Below, one piece after another: positions 1 to 7,249 of a stretch of 64,000 nt of DNA; position 1 is the first letter of the stretch; each line of letters begins with the position of its first letter. Source of the DNA: Catellatospora sp. TT07R-123 (GTDB lineage Bacteria; Actinomycetota; Actinomycetes; Mycobacteriales; Micromonosporaceae); assembly GCF_018327705.1 (NCBI RefSeq), contig NZ_BNEM01000001.1, positions 3,906,001 to 3,970,000 on the forward strand, read 5' to 3'. Position numbers and translations under genes: made by a program. The notes beneath the pieces are model-generated. The model had not been told where the DNA came from and ran no database searches. It saw only the letters and a list, made by a program, of their open reading frames with translations.

Positions 1-1133
1 AGCAGGTATGACGCGGCCCATGCCGACAGGTTCGGCGCGTACGCCAGGCAGAGCAGGACCGCCCCGGTCTGCCCGAGCGCCCCGCCCGGGAACGCGGCGA
101 GCTGCCGCGACGCCTCGGCGCCGTTGACCGCCACCGCCAGCCCGACCGCCCCGGCGCCCACGCCCGCGATCAGCAGGGTCGCCACCGCCCCGACCCGGAT
201 CCCGTCGCGCAGCAGCAGCGGCGTCAGACGGGCCAGCCGCCGCACCACCCCGCCCGCGCGGGCCGCGCCCAGCCCGGCCGCGGCCAGGCCAAGCACGGCG
301 AAGTTCACGGCGGCATGCCATGGGGTGACCAGGATGCCCGGCCCGTCGACCAGGGCCGCGGCGCCCACGCCGAGCCCGCAGTAGACGGCGGCGACCGATC
401 CGGCGGCCAGCGCGGCGGCCCGGACCGACCCGCTGCCCTGCGCGCCCAGCGCGCGCACGGTGTGCACGCCCGCGCGGTTGAGGCGCCACAGCGCCACCGC
501 GGTGAGCAGCAGCGGCGGCAGGTCCAGCGTGGCCAGGTGCTCGTTGAGCGGCACGGTCAGCGGCACCCCGTGCCCGAGCAGCCAGCCGGCCAGGGCGAGC
601 CTGGTCGACAGGAGGAACGCGACCGGGCCCTCGACCGCGCGGGCCCCGACGGTCAGCAGCAGCAGCGGGGCCAGCACCTGCAACGCGGCCCAGACCGTGT
701 TGACCACGGCCGCGACCGGGAGCGGGGCCCCGCTCGGCCGCGGCGGGCCCGGCGGGCGCCCGCGTGCGAGCAGCACCGTCTCGCGGTGGGCGATGTCGTC
801 GCGCGGGGGCAGCAGCACCGTCTCGCGCGCGCCCAGGTGCCCTGGGGTGAGCAGCACGGTGTCGTGGGTGGCGACGTCGTCGTGCTCGTCGTCGTGCCGG
901 CCGGGCGGACCGGCCGGGTGGTCCAGGTCCAGGTCCAGGTCCAGCAGCATCGTGTCCTGGCCGGCGGGCTCCGCCACGGGCGCGGCGGGCTCCCGGGCAG
1001 CGGTCGGCGGCGCGCCGTCGGCGGTCGTGGCAGGACCGCCCGGGGCTGCGGGCCGAAGTTGAGTCGGCACTCGGCCAGCGTCGTCCGGTCGCCGGGACGG
1101 CGACTCGTCGAGGGGCCCATCATGTTCCGCCAT
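1..1133 (-). CDS. DUF6350 family integral membrane protein (partial, C-terminus missing)
   Basis: The gene starts at ATG 1133 and runs off the left edge, leaving about 377 codons. The first ~125 residues are hydrophilic and Pro/Asp-rich. They hold a short run of Asp-Leu pairs and three copies of a DTVLL/ETVLL motif about 14-20 residues apart. After that come several hydrophobic helices rich in Ala, Leu, Val and Gly, ending in YAPNLSAWAASYL, which resembles the conserved core of the DUF6350 family. These membrane proteins are often found near sucCD and purN/purH in actinomycetes. Their function is not established, although some annotations call them cell-division proteins. No competing long frame with sensible composition exists on this strand. 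Confidence 0.75.
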   Translation of the reverse strand, partial: MAEHDGPLDESPSRRPDDAGRVPTQLRPAAPGGPATTADGAPPTAAREPAAPVAEPAGQDTMLLDLDLDLDHPAGPPGRHDDEHDDVATHDTVLLTPGHLGARETVLLPPRDDIAHRETVLLARGRPPGPPRPSGAPLPVAAVVNTVWAALQVLAPLLLLTVGARAVEGPVAFLLSTRLALAGWLLGHGVPLTVPLNEHLATLDLPPLLLTAVALWRLNRAGVHTVRALGAQGSGSVRAAALAAGSVAAVYCGLGVGAAALVDGPGILVTPWHAAVNFAVLGLAAAGLGAARAGGVVRRLARLTPLLLRDGIRVGAVATLLIAGVGAGAVGLAVAVNGAEASRQLAAFPGGALGQTGAVLLCLAYAPNLSAWAASYL

Positions 1134-1255
1134 CAGGCGCTACCTAACCACAAACGAGGCGGGATGACCACGATCCTTAGCCCGTGGCCATTTCGACCCG
1201 GTATGCGAGTTAGGAGGGTTACGCTGCGATCGAGTCCTTAGCGAGGGAGAGTGCC

Positions 1256-1576
1256 GTGACCTATACGCCGCCGCCTCCGCCACCGCCGTCGGTGCCGCCG
1301 CCACCGCCACCGCCGCACCTGCCGCCGTCACCGGTGACCCCGGCCGGGAACCAGGACCGGGCGAAGATCTTCGGCATCATCGGCATCGTCACGGCCCTGT
1401 GCTGCACCGGCCTGCTGGGCATCCTGTTCGGCTGGCTGTCGCTGCGCGAGGCCAAGCAGAACGGCGGCTCCACCACGCTCGGCTGGATCGCGATAGTGGT
1501 GGGCGTGCTGGCGCTGTGCAGCAAGGACCTGTACCTGTGGCGCTACAGCATGTCCGGGTGGAAGACCGGCATGTAG
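1256..1576 (+). CDS. DUF4190-type small membrane protein, Pro-rich N-terminus
   Basis: This 106-residue protein starts at GTG 1256, with a GAGGGAGA ribosome site five bases upstream. Residues 4-30 are a run of prolines broken by Ser/Val. Two hydrophobic segments follow (about residues 39-62 and 78-90) with a charged LREAKQNG loop between them, the layout of DUF4190 proteins. A TTACGCT element near 1219-1225 may be part of its promoter. The next gene begins 18 bases after the stop and encodes a paralogue, so the pair is probably co-transcribed. No catalytic residues are visible. The function is unknown; such proteins are thought to be membrane-associated accessory factors. Confidence 0.75.
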   Translation: MTYTPPPPPPPSVPPPPPPPHLPPSPVTPAGNQDRAKIFGIIGIVTALCCTGLLGILFGWLSLREAKQNGGSTTLGWIAIVVGVLALCSKDLYLWRYSMSGWKTGM

Positions 1577-1594
1577 TCCGGATTGGGGGAAGTC

Positions 1595-1969
1595 ATGACG
1601 AACGAACCCGTGCCGCCGCACGAACCGGTACCACCCGTGCCACCTGGGCCGCACGTGCCGCCGCTGCCGCCGCCGACCGCGCCACCTCCCTACGGGGTGC
1701 CGCCGCCACCGCCGCGCCGGGACAACGCGGTGCTGTTCGGCATCATCGGCATCGTGGCCGCCGTGACCTGCTGCCCGCCGCTGGGCATCCTGTTCGGCTG
1801 GCTGTCCCAGAAGGAGGCCCGCGAGCACGGCCAGGACCAGACCCTCGGCAAGGTCGCCTTCTGGCTGGGCATCGCCTTCACCGTGCTTTGGGTGATCGGC
1901 ACCGGCCTGTCCTGCGCCCTCGGCGCGTTCAGCGGGTCGATGGGGCACCGCTACGACGGCGGCTACTGA
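1595..1969 (+). CDS. DUF4190-type small membrane protein (paralogue of upstream gene)
   Basis: This 124-residue protein repeats the plan of its neighbour: a Pro-rich tail (residues 5-40), a hydrophobic helix with [13 protein letters not shown], the loop [12 protein letters not shown], and a second helix. The start at ATG 1595 is preferred over TTG 1583 because GGGGGA lies just upstream. The shared phrase LGILFGWLS and the similar loops point to a tandem duplication. It ends with a Gly/Tyr-rich tail. A strong hairpin follows 13 bases after the stop. Function unknown. Confidence 0.75.
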   Translation: MTNEPVPPHEPVPPVPPGPHVPPLPPPTAPPPYGVPPPPPRRDNAVLFGIIGIVAAVTCCPPLGILFGWLSQKEAREHGQDQTLGKVAFWLGIAFTVLWVIGTGLSCALGAFSGSMGHRYDGGY

Positions 1970-1982
1970 CCGCGTACGCGAG

Positions 1983-2015
1983 AAGGGGCGCCACCCGCAG
2001 CGGGTGGCGCCCCTT
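1983..2015. terminator. Bidirectional intrinsic terminator between DUF4190 gene and sucD
   Basis: A perfect 15-bp inverted repeat (AAGGGGCGCCACCCG) with a 3-base loop lies between two convergent genes. On the plus strand it is followed by CC and mixed pyrimidines, and A/T pairs close the stem on both sides. It can serve both transcripts. Confidence 0.8.
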
Positions 2016-2032
2016 CCGTCGTCCGTACGGGC

Positions 2033-2920
2033 TCAGCGGCCCTGCATGACCTCGCGCATCAGGCGCGCGGTCTCCGACGGCGTCTTGCCGACCTTGACCC
2101 CGGCCGCCTCCAGCGCCGCCTTCTTGGCGTCGGCGGTGCCGGACGAGCCGGAGATGATCGCGCCCGCGTGGCCCATGGTCTTGCCGGGCGGGGCGGTGAA
2201 GCCGGCGATGTAGCCGACCACCGGCTTGGTCACGTTCGCCTTGATGAACTCGGCCGCGCGCTCCTCGGCGTCGCCGCCGATCTCACCGATCATGACGATG
2301 GCCTCGGTCTCCGGGTCGTCCTGGAAGGCCGCGAGCGCGTCGATGTGGGTGGTGCCGATGATCGGGTCGCCGCCGATGCCGACCGCGGTGGAGAAGCCGA
2401 TGTCGCGCAGCTCGTACATGAGCTGGTAGGTCAGCGTGCCCGACTTCGAGACCAGGCCGATGCGGCCCGAGCCGCTGATGTCGGCCGGGATGATGCCGGC
2501 GTTGCTCGCACCCGGCGAGGCGATGCCGGGGCAGTTCGGCCCGACGATGCGGGTCTTGTTGCCGGTCGCCACGGCGTGCGCCCAGAACGCGGCGGTGTCG
2601 TGCACCGGCACGCCCTCGGTGATCACGACGGCCAGGCCGATGCCCGCGTCGATCGCCTCGACGACTGCCTGCTTGGTGAAGGCCGGGGGCACGAAGATGA
2701 CCGTGACATCGGCACCGGTCTTGTCCATCGCCTCGGCCACGGTGCCGAACACCGGCACCTCGTGACCGTCGAACTCGACGGTGGTGCCCGCCTTGCGCGG
2801 GTTCACGCCGCCGACGATGTTCGTGCCGGCCGCCAGCATGCGGCGGGTGTGCTTGGAGCCCTCAGAGCCGGTCACGCCCTGGACGATGACCTTGGAGTCC
2901 TTGGTGAGCCAGATAGCCAT
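2033..2920 (-). CDS. sucD: Succinate-CoA ligase (ADP/GDP-forming) subunit alpha
   Basis: This 295-residue protein is the alpha subunit of succinyl-CoA synthetase, which in the TCA cycle converts succinyl-CoA, phosphate and NDP to succinate, CoA and NTP. The N-terminal CoA-binding Rossmann domain carries [10 protein letters not shown] (residues 13-22). The catalytic phospho-histidine lies in GHAGAIISG near residue 246. Full length for the family. It begins eight bases after the sucC stop, so the two genes form an operon that ends at the hairpin at 1983-2015. Confidence 0.97.
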   Translation of the reverse strand: MAIWLTKDSKVIVQGVTGSEGSKHTRRMLAAGTNIVGGVNPRKAGTTVEFDGHEVPVFGTVAEAMDKTGADVTVIFVPPAFTKQAVVEAIDAGIGLAVVITEGVPVHDTAAFWAHAVATGNKTRIVGPNCPGIASPGASNAGIIPADISGSGRIGLVSKSGTLTYQLMYELRDIGFSTAVGIGGDPIIGTTHIDALAAFQDDPETEAIVMIGEIGGDAEERAAEFIKANVTKPVVGYIAGFTAPPGKTMGHAGAIISGSSGTADAKKAALEAAGVKVGKTPSETARLMREVMQGR

Positions 2921-2928
2921 TGTCTATG

Positions 2929-4107
2929 TCACTTCCCAGCCGCAGCGAGCTCGGCGGCGCGCTTGGCGGCGCCGTCCATCGTGTCGACCCGCTCCACGAG
3001 CGGGTTGCCGGCGCCGTCGAGGATGGCCCGACCCGCCTCGGCGTTGTTGCCGTCGAGCCGCACGACCAGCGGCTTGGTGACCTTCTCGCCCCGGCCGTCG
3101 AGCATGGCCAGCGCCTGGATGATGCCGTTGGCGACCGCGTCGCAGGCGGTGATGCCACCGAAGACGTTGACGAAGACGCTCTTCACGGCCGGGTCCGACA
3201 GCACGATCTCCAGACCGTTCGCCATCACCTCGGCCGACGCGCCGCCGCCGATGTCGAGGAAGTTCGCGGGCTTGACCCCGCCGAACTCCTCACCGGCGTA
3301 CGCGACCACGTCCAGGGTGGACATGACCAGGCCCGCGCCGTTGCCGATGATGCCGACCTCGCCGTCGAGCTTGACGTAGTTGAGGTCCTTGGCCTTGGCG
3401 GCCTGCTCCAGCGGGTCGACCGCGGCCTTGTCCTCCAGCGCCTCGTGGTCGGCGTGGCGGAAGCCGGCGTTCTCGTCCAGGGTCACCTTGGCGTCCAGGC
3501 ACAGCACGCGGCCGTCGCCCACCTTCGCCAGCGGGTTGACCTCGACCAGCGTCGCGTCCTCGGCGACGAACGTCGCCCACAGCTTCACCGCGATGTCGAC
3601 GACCTGGTCGGCGACCTCGGCCGGGAAGTGGCCGGCCGTGACGATCTCGCGGGCCAGGGCCTCGTCGACGCCGCGGTTGGCGTCGATGGCGACCTTCGCG
3701 ACCTTCTCCGGCTGCTCCTCGGCGACGGTCTCGATCTCCATACCGCCGGCCACGCTGGCGATGCACAGGAAGGTGCGGTTCGCCCGGTCCAGCAGGTAGG
3801 AGAAGTAGTACTCCTCGACGATGTCGGCCGTCTCGGCCAGCATCACCTTGTGGACCGTGTGGCCCTTGATGTCCATCCCGAGGATGTCGTTCGCGCGGGC
3901 GTAGGCCTCGTCGGCGCCGTCGGCCAGCTTCACGCCGCCGGCCTTGCCGCGGCCGCCGACCTTCACCTGCGCCTTGACAACCACACGGCCGCCGAGCCGC
4001 TCGGCGATGGCGCGGGCCTCCTCAGGGGTCTCGGCGACGCCACCGGCGAGCACGGGCAGGCCGTGCTTCTCGAAGACATCGCGCCCCTGGTACTCGTACA
4101 GGTCCAC
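2929..4107 (-). CDS. sucC: Succinate-CoA ligase subunit beta
   Basis: This 392-residue ATP-grasp protein is the beta subunit that binds nucleotide and succinate and pairs with SucD. The start is set at GTG 4107 (protein [10 protein letters not shown]), because GAAGAGG lies five bases upstream and other SucC proteins begin at this point. A longer frame reaches 4182 but adds 25 atypical residues. Visible family features are the N-terminal ATP-grasp region ([17 protein letters not shown]), the metal/substrate region VEVNPLA, and the CoA-ligase domain with the phrase LDIGGGA. The enzyme closes the step fed by methylmalonyl-CoA mutase, whose small subunit gene lies just upstream. Confidence 0.96.
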   Translation of the reverse strand: MDLYEYQGRDVFEKHGLPVLAGGVAETPEEARAIAERLGGRVVVKAQVKVGGRGKAGGVKLADGADEAYARANDILGMDIKGHTVHKVMLAETADIVEEYYFSYLLDRANRTFLCIASVAGGMEIETVAEEQPEKVAKVAIDANRGVDEALAREIVTAGHFPAEVADQVVDIAVKLWATFVAEDATLVEVNPLAKVGDGRVLCLDAKVTLDENAGFRHADHEALEDKAAVDPLEQAAKAKDLNYVKLDGEVGIIGNGAGLVMSTLDVVAYAGEEFGGVKPANFLDIGGGASAEVMANGLEIVLSDPAVKSVFVNVFGGITACDAVANGIIQALAMLDGRGEKVTKPLVVRLDGNNAEAGRAILDGAGNPLVERVDTMDGAAKRAAELAAAGK

Positions 4108-4636
4108 CGATACCTCTTCGCTGTCCAGCCCAACGCGTAGCCGGCGGGACACCCGACACGACGCGTAGGGACCATTGCCCATCCTCCGCTGGATAGGCCT
4201 TCCGCGCAGCCTAACGGTCCCTCAGCGCAGGGTATCGGCACGACCGCCCGGTGTGCCCAACTGCACACCGGGCGATGACCGACGGCTATGCGGACCGGGG
4301 CGGGGCAAGGGTTCCCGGCCCCGCGGCGGGGTCGGCCGGACTGCGGGGACATCGGCGCCGTCACCCGTTCCAGTGACGGCGCCACCGGCCGTAACCCCCT
4401 GCGAAAACCCTCGTTGAGTCTGATGTCAGAGCGCTGAAACCGAAAGGCCAGGCGGGATGACACAAACGGCCGATGCCCTGTCGGTCGAGGGGTGGCGGCG
4501 GGGCGTCGTGCATAGAGGAGCCGGGCGTGTGAGGGGTGCGTCCGGCTCCTCCCCTTTTGTCTTGGGGAAATCGCACCTTATATAAAGGCGCCCGCGGTGC
4601 GGGCGCCTTCGCTGTTGCGGTACGTGTGCCGGCCGG
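4108..4636. other. Intergenic region upstream of sucC, with two hairpins
   Basis: These 529 bases hold no convincing gene. A perfect 12-bp hairpin (4245-4256 with 4263-4274) sits about 140 bases upstream of sucC. A second 10-bp hairpin (4515-4524 with 4542-4551) is followed by CCCTTTTG on the plus strand, like an intrinsic terminator, yet no rightward gene precedes it. The terminator of the mutase-subunit gene lies at 4585-4609. The sucCD promoter must be here, but I cannot fix it. Confidence 0.5.
4585..4609 (-). terminator. Hairpin terminator after the B12-binding mutase subunit gene
   Basis: An 11-bp perfect stem (AAGGCGCCCGC) with a GGT loop begins 27 bases after the stop at 4637. On the minus strand it is followed by TTATATAAGG, an A/T-rich run. 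Confidence 0.7.
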
Positions 4637-5044
4637 TCAGGCCGGCTGGGTCGTGGCGACGTTCGCCCGCACCCACTCGACGATCGCCTGGGTGGTCGCA
4701 CCCGGCGTGAACACCTTCGCCACGCCGAGCCGCTCCAGCTCGGGGATGTCCGCCTCGGGGATGATGCCGCCGCCGAACACCACCATGTCGCCCGCGCCGC
4801 GCTCACGCAGCAGGCCGACGACCCGGGGGAACAGCGTCATGTGCGCACCGGACAGGACGGACAGGCCGACCGCGTCCGCGTCCTCCTGGATCGCGGTCTC
4901 CACGATCTGCTCCGCCGTCTGGTGCAGCCCGGTGTAGATGACCTCCATACCCGCGTCACGCAGGGCCCTGGCCACCACCTTCGCGCCGCGGTCGTGCCCG
5001 TCGAGCCCCGGTTTGGCCACGACCACGCGAATACGAGTGCCCAT
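4637..5044 (-). CDS. Cobalamin-binding small subunit of an acyl-CoA mutase (methylmalonyl/isobutyryl-CoA type)
   Basis: This 135-residue protein is a single B12-binding domain, matching the C-terminal domain of methylmalonyl-CoA mutase and the stand-alone small subunit of isobutyryl-CoA mutase. It contains [10 protein letters not shown], the DxHxxG motif whose His ligates cobalt in base-off cobalamin. SVLSGAH and VFGGGIIP follow, and both also contact the nucleotide tail. It would work with a separate large catalytic subunit not present in this window. Being next to sucCD fits the flow from methylmalonyl-CoA to succinyl-CoA. The sequence alone does not decide between methylmalonyl-, isobutyryl- and ethylmalonyl-CoA as substrate. 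Confidence 0.88.
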   Translation of the reverse strand: MGTRIRVVVAKPGLDGHDRGAKVVARALRDAGMEVIYTGLHQTAEQIVETAIQEDADAVGLSVLSGAHMTLFPRVVGLLRERGAGDMVVFGGGIIPEADIPELERLGVAKVFTPGATTQAIVEWVRANVATTQPA

Positions 5045-5368
5045 CAGTGCTCACCTCTCGCCGTACAGACTTAACGAACGGTAACCCACACCCCGGGGGT
5101 CACCACCAGCGGTCAGGTCACATCACAGCGCGACGCCTATATATACGGCCTGCCCCGCGAACGATCACTCTACGTGATCACCGGATTCCGGGATAAATAC
5201 GGACAGAAAGGGGATATTCGGGCCGGACAGTCGCACTGACGGCTAAGGGATGACGTTCAGGAGCTTGTGCCTACCCCTACGGGTTGGTTAAGTTGTCCCG
5301 CAGTGCCATCCAAAACAGGGTGACAGAGCGTCGTGATCCAGCGGCGCCACCGATGACGGAGGCTGTAG
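5045..5368. other. Intergenic region between divergent mutase-subunit and M23 peptidase genes
   Basis: These 324 bases lie between divergent genes and should hold both promoters. The most symmetrical element is GATCAC-N5-GTGATC at 5163-5179; its right arm is part of the palindrome GTGATCAC. A GGAGGCTGTAG ribosome site precedes GTG 5369. The long leader before an M23 gene suggests a structured 5' UTR, but I see no clear c-di-AMP (ydaO) riboswitch consensus. Confidence 0.4.
5163..5179. promoter_or_regulatory. Possible operator, GATCAC-N5-GTGATC
   Basis: A perfect 6-bp inverted repeat with a 5-base spacer lies about 190 bases upstream of the M23 peptidase start and 120 bases upstream of the divergent mutase-subunit start. 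This placement suits a regulator serving both genes. The binding protein is unknown. Confidence 0.3.
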
Positions 5369-6079
5369 GTGCAATACCGGCCCGAGCTCTTACGTGAGAG
5401 CGACCGCTACCGCGGTCGCCGCCGGGTGGCCACGCCGCCCCGCAGCAGGTACGCAGCCGTCATCACCACCGCGTTCGTCGGCGCGGGAATCGTGGCCTTC
5501 GGTGCCGGAGCCGGCATCACGGACGCCAAGACCGACAGCCTCAGCGGTGACACCACCGCGGTCTCCGACTCCAGCGTCGCCCGTGCGGAGGCAGCCGACC
5601 GCGCCAGCCGCGGCGACGACCGGACGCTCAGCACCTCGATCACCGCGGCGCCCAACGCCTGGCTGCTGCCCTTCCACAACTACCGCATCACCTCCGGCTT
5701 CGCGATGCGCTGGGGGAAGATGCACAAGGGCGTCGACCTGGCCCTCACCGAGGGCACGCCGTACTCGGCGGTCCACGACGGCACCGTCATCCTCGCCGGC
5801 TGGAACGGCGGCTACGGATACTGCATCATCATCGACCACGGCAACGGCCTCAAGACGGTGTACGGCCACTCCAGCAAGCTGCTGGTGAAGGTCGGCGACA
5901 AGGTGAAGGCCGGCCAGGTCATCGGCCTCGGCGGCAACACGGGCCACTCGTTCGGCTCCCACCTGCACCTGGAGATCCACGTCAACGACGTCGCCGTGAA
6001 CCCGATCCCCTGGTTCAAGGACCACGGTGTTGATCTCGAACTCGAAATCGAGCAGGCCTTCGACGGCTCCGTCGGCTGA
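5369..6079 (+). CDS. M23 family metallopeptidase (LytM-type cell-wall hydrolase)
   Basis: This 236-residue protein starts at GTG 5369 with GGAGG about 8 bases upstream. One hydrophobic segment (residues 29-50, rich in Ala, Gly and Val) follows a basic N-terminus, so it is probably secreted or membrane-anchored. The C-terminal half is a LytM/M23 domain. It has zinc ligands in HKGVD and HLHLE and the core phrases AVHDGTVILAGW and GGNTGHS. Such enzymes cut peptide bridges of peptidoglycan during growth or germination. A second M23 gene follows 290 bases downstream on the same strand, separated by a terminator. No SH3 or LysM binding domain is present. Confidence 0.9.
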   Translation: MQYRPELLRESDRYRGRRRVATPPRSRYAAVITTAFVGAGIVAFGAGAGITDAKTDSLSGDTTAVSDSSVARAEAADRASRGDDRTLSTSITAAPNAWLLPFHNYRITSGFAMRWGKMHKGVDLALTEGTPYSAVHDGTVILAGWNGGYGYCIIIDHGNGLKTVYGHSSKLLVKVGDKVKAGQVIGLGGNTGHSFGSHLHLEIHVNDVAVNPIPWFKDHGVDLELEIEQAFDGSVG

Positions 6080-6092
6080 AGCGATACTTCCG

Positions 6093-6125
6093 AACCGCCC
6101 GCATCCTTCCGATGCGGGCGGTTTT
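6093..6125 (+). terminator. Intrinsic terminator after first M23 gene
   Basis: A perfect 13-bp stem (AACCGCCCGCATC) with a CTTCC loop begins 14 bases after the stop and runs into GGTTTTGT on the plus strand. Confidence 0.88.
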
Positions 6126-6190
6126 GTCTGGTCTGACATCACGCAGCGCAACGACGCCACCTCCCCCGGTCACGAAATCGGGCCTGTCGG

Positions 6191-6204
6191 GTGACCGAGG
6201 TCAC
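6191..6204. promoter_or_regulatory. CRP-like binding site (GTGA-N6-TCAC)
   Basis: GTGACCGAGGTCAC is a perfect palindrome with the half-site spacing of CRP/FNR-family sites. It lies 166 bases upstream of the chosen start of the second M23 gene. Actinobacterial CRP homologues are known to control cell-wall resuscitation genes, so the location makes sense. Binding here is an inference. Confidence 0.45.
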
Positions 6205-6369
6205 TCCCCCCTTAAGGGACTCAGGGTCGGTCGGGGTTCGACAACAGGACAAACGACCAGCCCGAGAACCGCCCGAATATCCGAATCGGCCTCGGAGCCC
6301 GCTTGGCTACCCCCGTTCTGACCAGGCAACATGGCTCCCGTCAACGGAGACACAACGGAGGTTCCCCTC

Positions 6370-7128
6370 GTGCAGAGCAGCACCGAGATCTTCAAGGCCG
6401 GCCGCGAGAAGCTGGTCGCCGCCCGCGACCTGGTCCGCGCCGGACTGAAGGGACGCACCCGTGCGGTCACCGCCATCGCGGTTCTCGCCGGCGTCGCATC
6501 GGTCGGCTTCGTCGCCGCCACCATCGACAACGCCCCGGCCAAGTCGCTGACCACCGTCGCGCAGACCGCCACCGCCAAGCGGGAGGCTGTCGCCGAGCGG
6601 GCCGACCGGTCCACCCGCAGCACCAAGAGCAACACCCCCGCCAAGAGCAAGGCGAAGCAGGCCGCCCCGGCGAAGGCCAAGCAGGCCGCGCCGAAGCAGG
6701 CCAAGGCCGCCGCGCCGAAGGCCGCCCGCCCCGTGTGGAGCACCCCGATGCAGGGCGCCCCGGTGAGCTCGTGCTTCGGCCCCCGCTGGGGCACCGAGCA
6801 CAAGGGCATCGACTTCGCCATGCCCGAGAACACCCCGATCCGGGCCGTCGGCCCCGGCACCGTCTTCGCGGCCGGCTGGGTCTACTCCGGCTACGGCATC
6901 TCGGTCGTGGTCGACCACGGCAACGGCTACTTCACGCACTACGCCCACATGAACCGCACCGTGGTCCAGGAGGGTCAGCAGGTCAAGGCCGGCGACATCC
7001 TCGGCTACGAGGGTTCCACCGGTGACTCGACCGGTCCCCACCTGCACTTCGAGGTGCACCAGGGCATGTGGAACCAGGTCAACCCCGCCCCGTGGCTCCA
7101 GGAGCGCGGTATCAGCACCGGCTGCTGA
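6370..7128 (+). CDS. M23 family metallopeptidase with Ala/Lys-rich linker
   Basis: This 252-residue protein starts at GTG 6370, with GGAGG eight bases upstream; an in-frame ATG at 6331 has no good ribosome site. A hydrophobic segment near residues 34-55 (AVTAIAVLAGVASVGFVAAT) is a signal or anchor. Residues ~80-125 form a repetitive linker of Lys, Ala, Pro and Gln (KAKQAAPAKAKQAAPKQ), probably spanning the wall. The C-terminal M23 domain has zinc ligands in HKGID and HLHFE and the active-site region THYAHM. It is related to the preceding M23 protein but not a recent copy. Its likely job is peptidoglycan remodelling, perhaps under CRP control. Confidence 0.9.
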   Translation: MQSSTEIFKAGREKLVAARDLVRAGLKGRTRAVTAIAVLAGVASVGFVAATIDNAPAKSLTTVAQTATAKREAVAERADRSTRSTKSNTPAKSKAKQAAPAKAKQAAPKQAKAAAPKAARPVWSTPMQGAPVSSCFGPRWGTEHKGIDFAMPENTPIRAVGPGTVFAAGWVYSGYGISVVVDHGNGYFTHYAHMNRTVVQEGQQVKAGDILGYEGSTGDSTGPHLHFEVHQGMWNQVNPAPWLQERGISTGC

Positions 7129-7194
7129 CCCGAGACCGCCCATCCCCTTCACCCATCCCCAGCACCACCCATCCCCACCCCACCCCCCCGAAAG

Positions 7195-7227
7195 CGTGTG
7201 GCCCGGATCATCGATCCGGGCCACACG
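7195..7227. terminator. Bidirectional intrinsic terminator between M23 gene and pcrA
   Basis: A perfect 15-bp stem (CGTGTGGCCCGGATC) with an ATC loop lies between convergent genes. The plus strand continues with TCGTTTC. Confidence 0.85.
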
Positions 7228-7249
7228 TCGTTTCAGCGGAGGGTACGGC

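Noticed and set aside
5200..5368. c-di-AMP (ydaO) riboswitch before the M23 gene
   Set aside because: The location is typical, but the conserved GGGGGACCCA-like core and following motifs are not found by eye.
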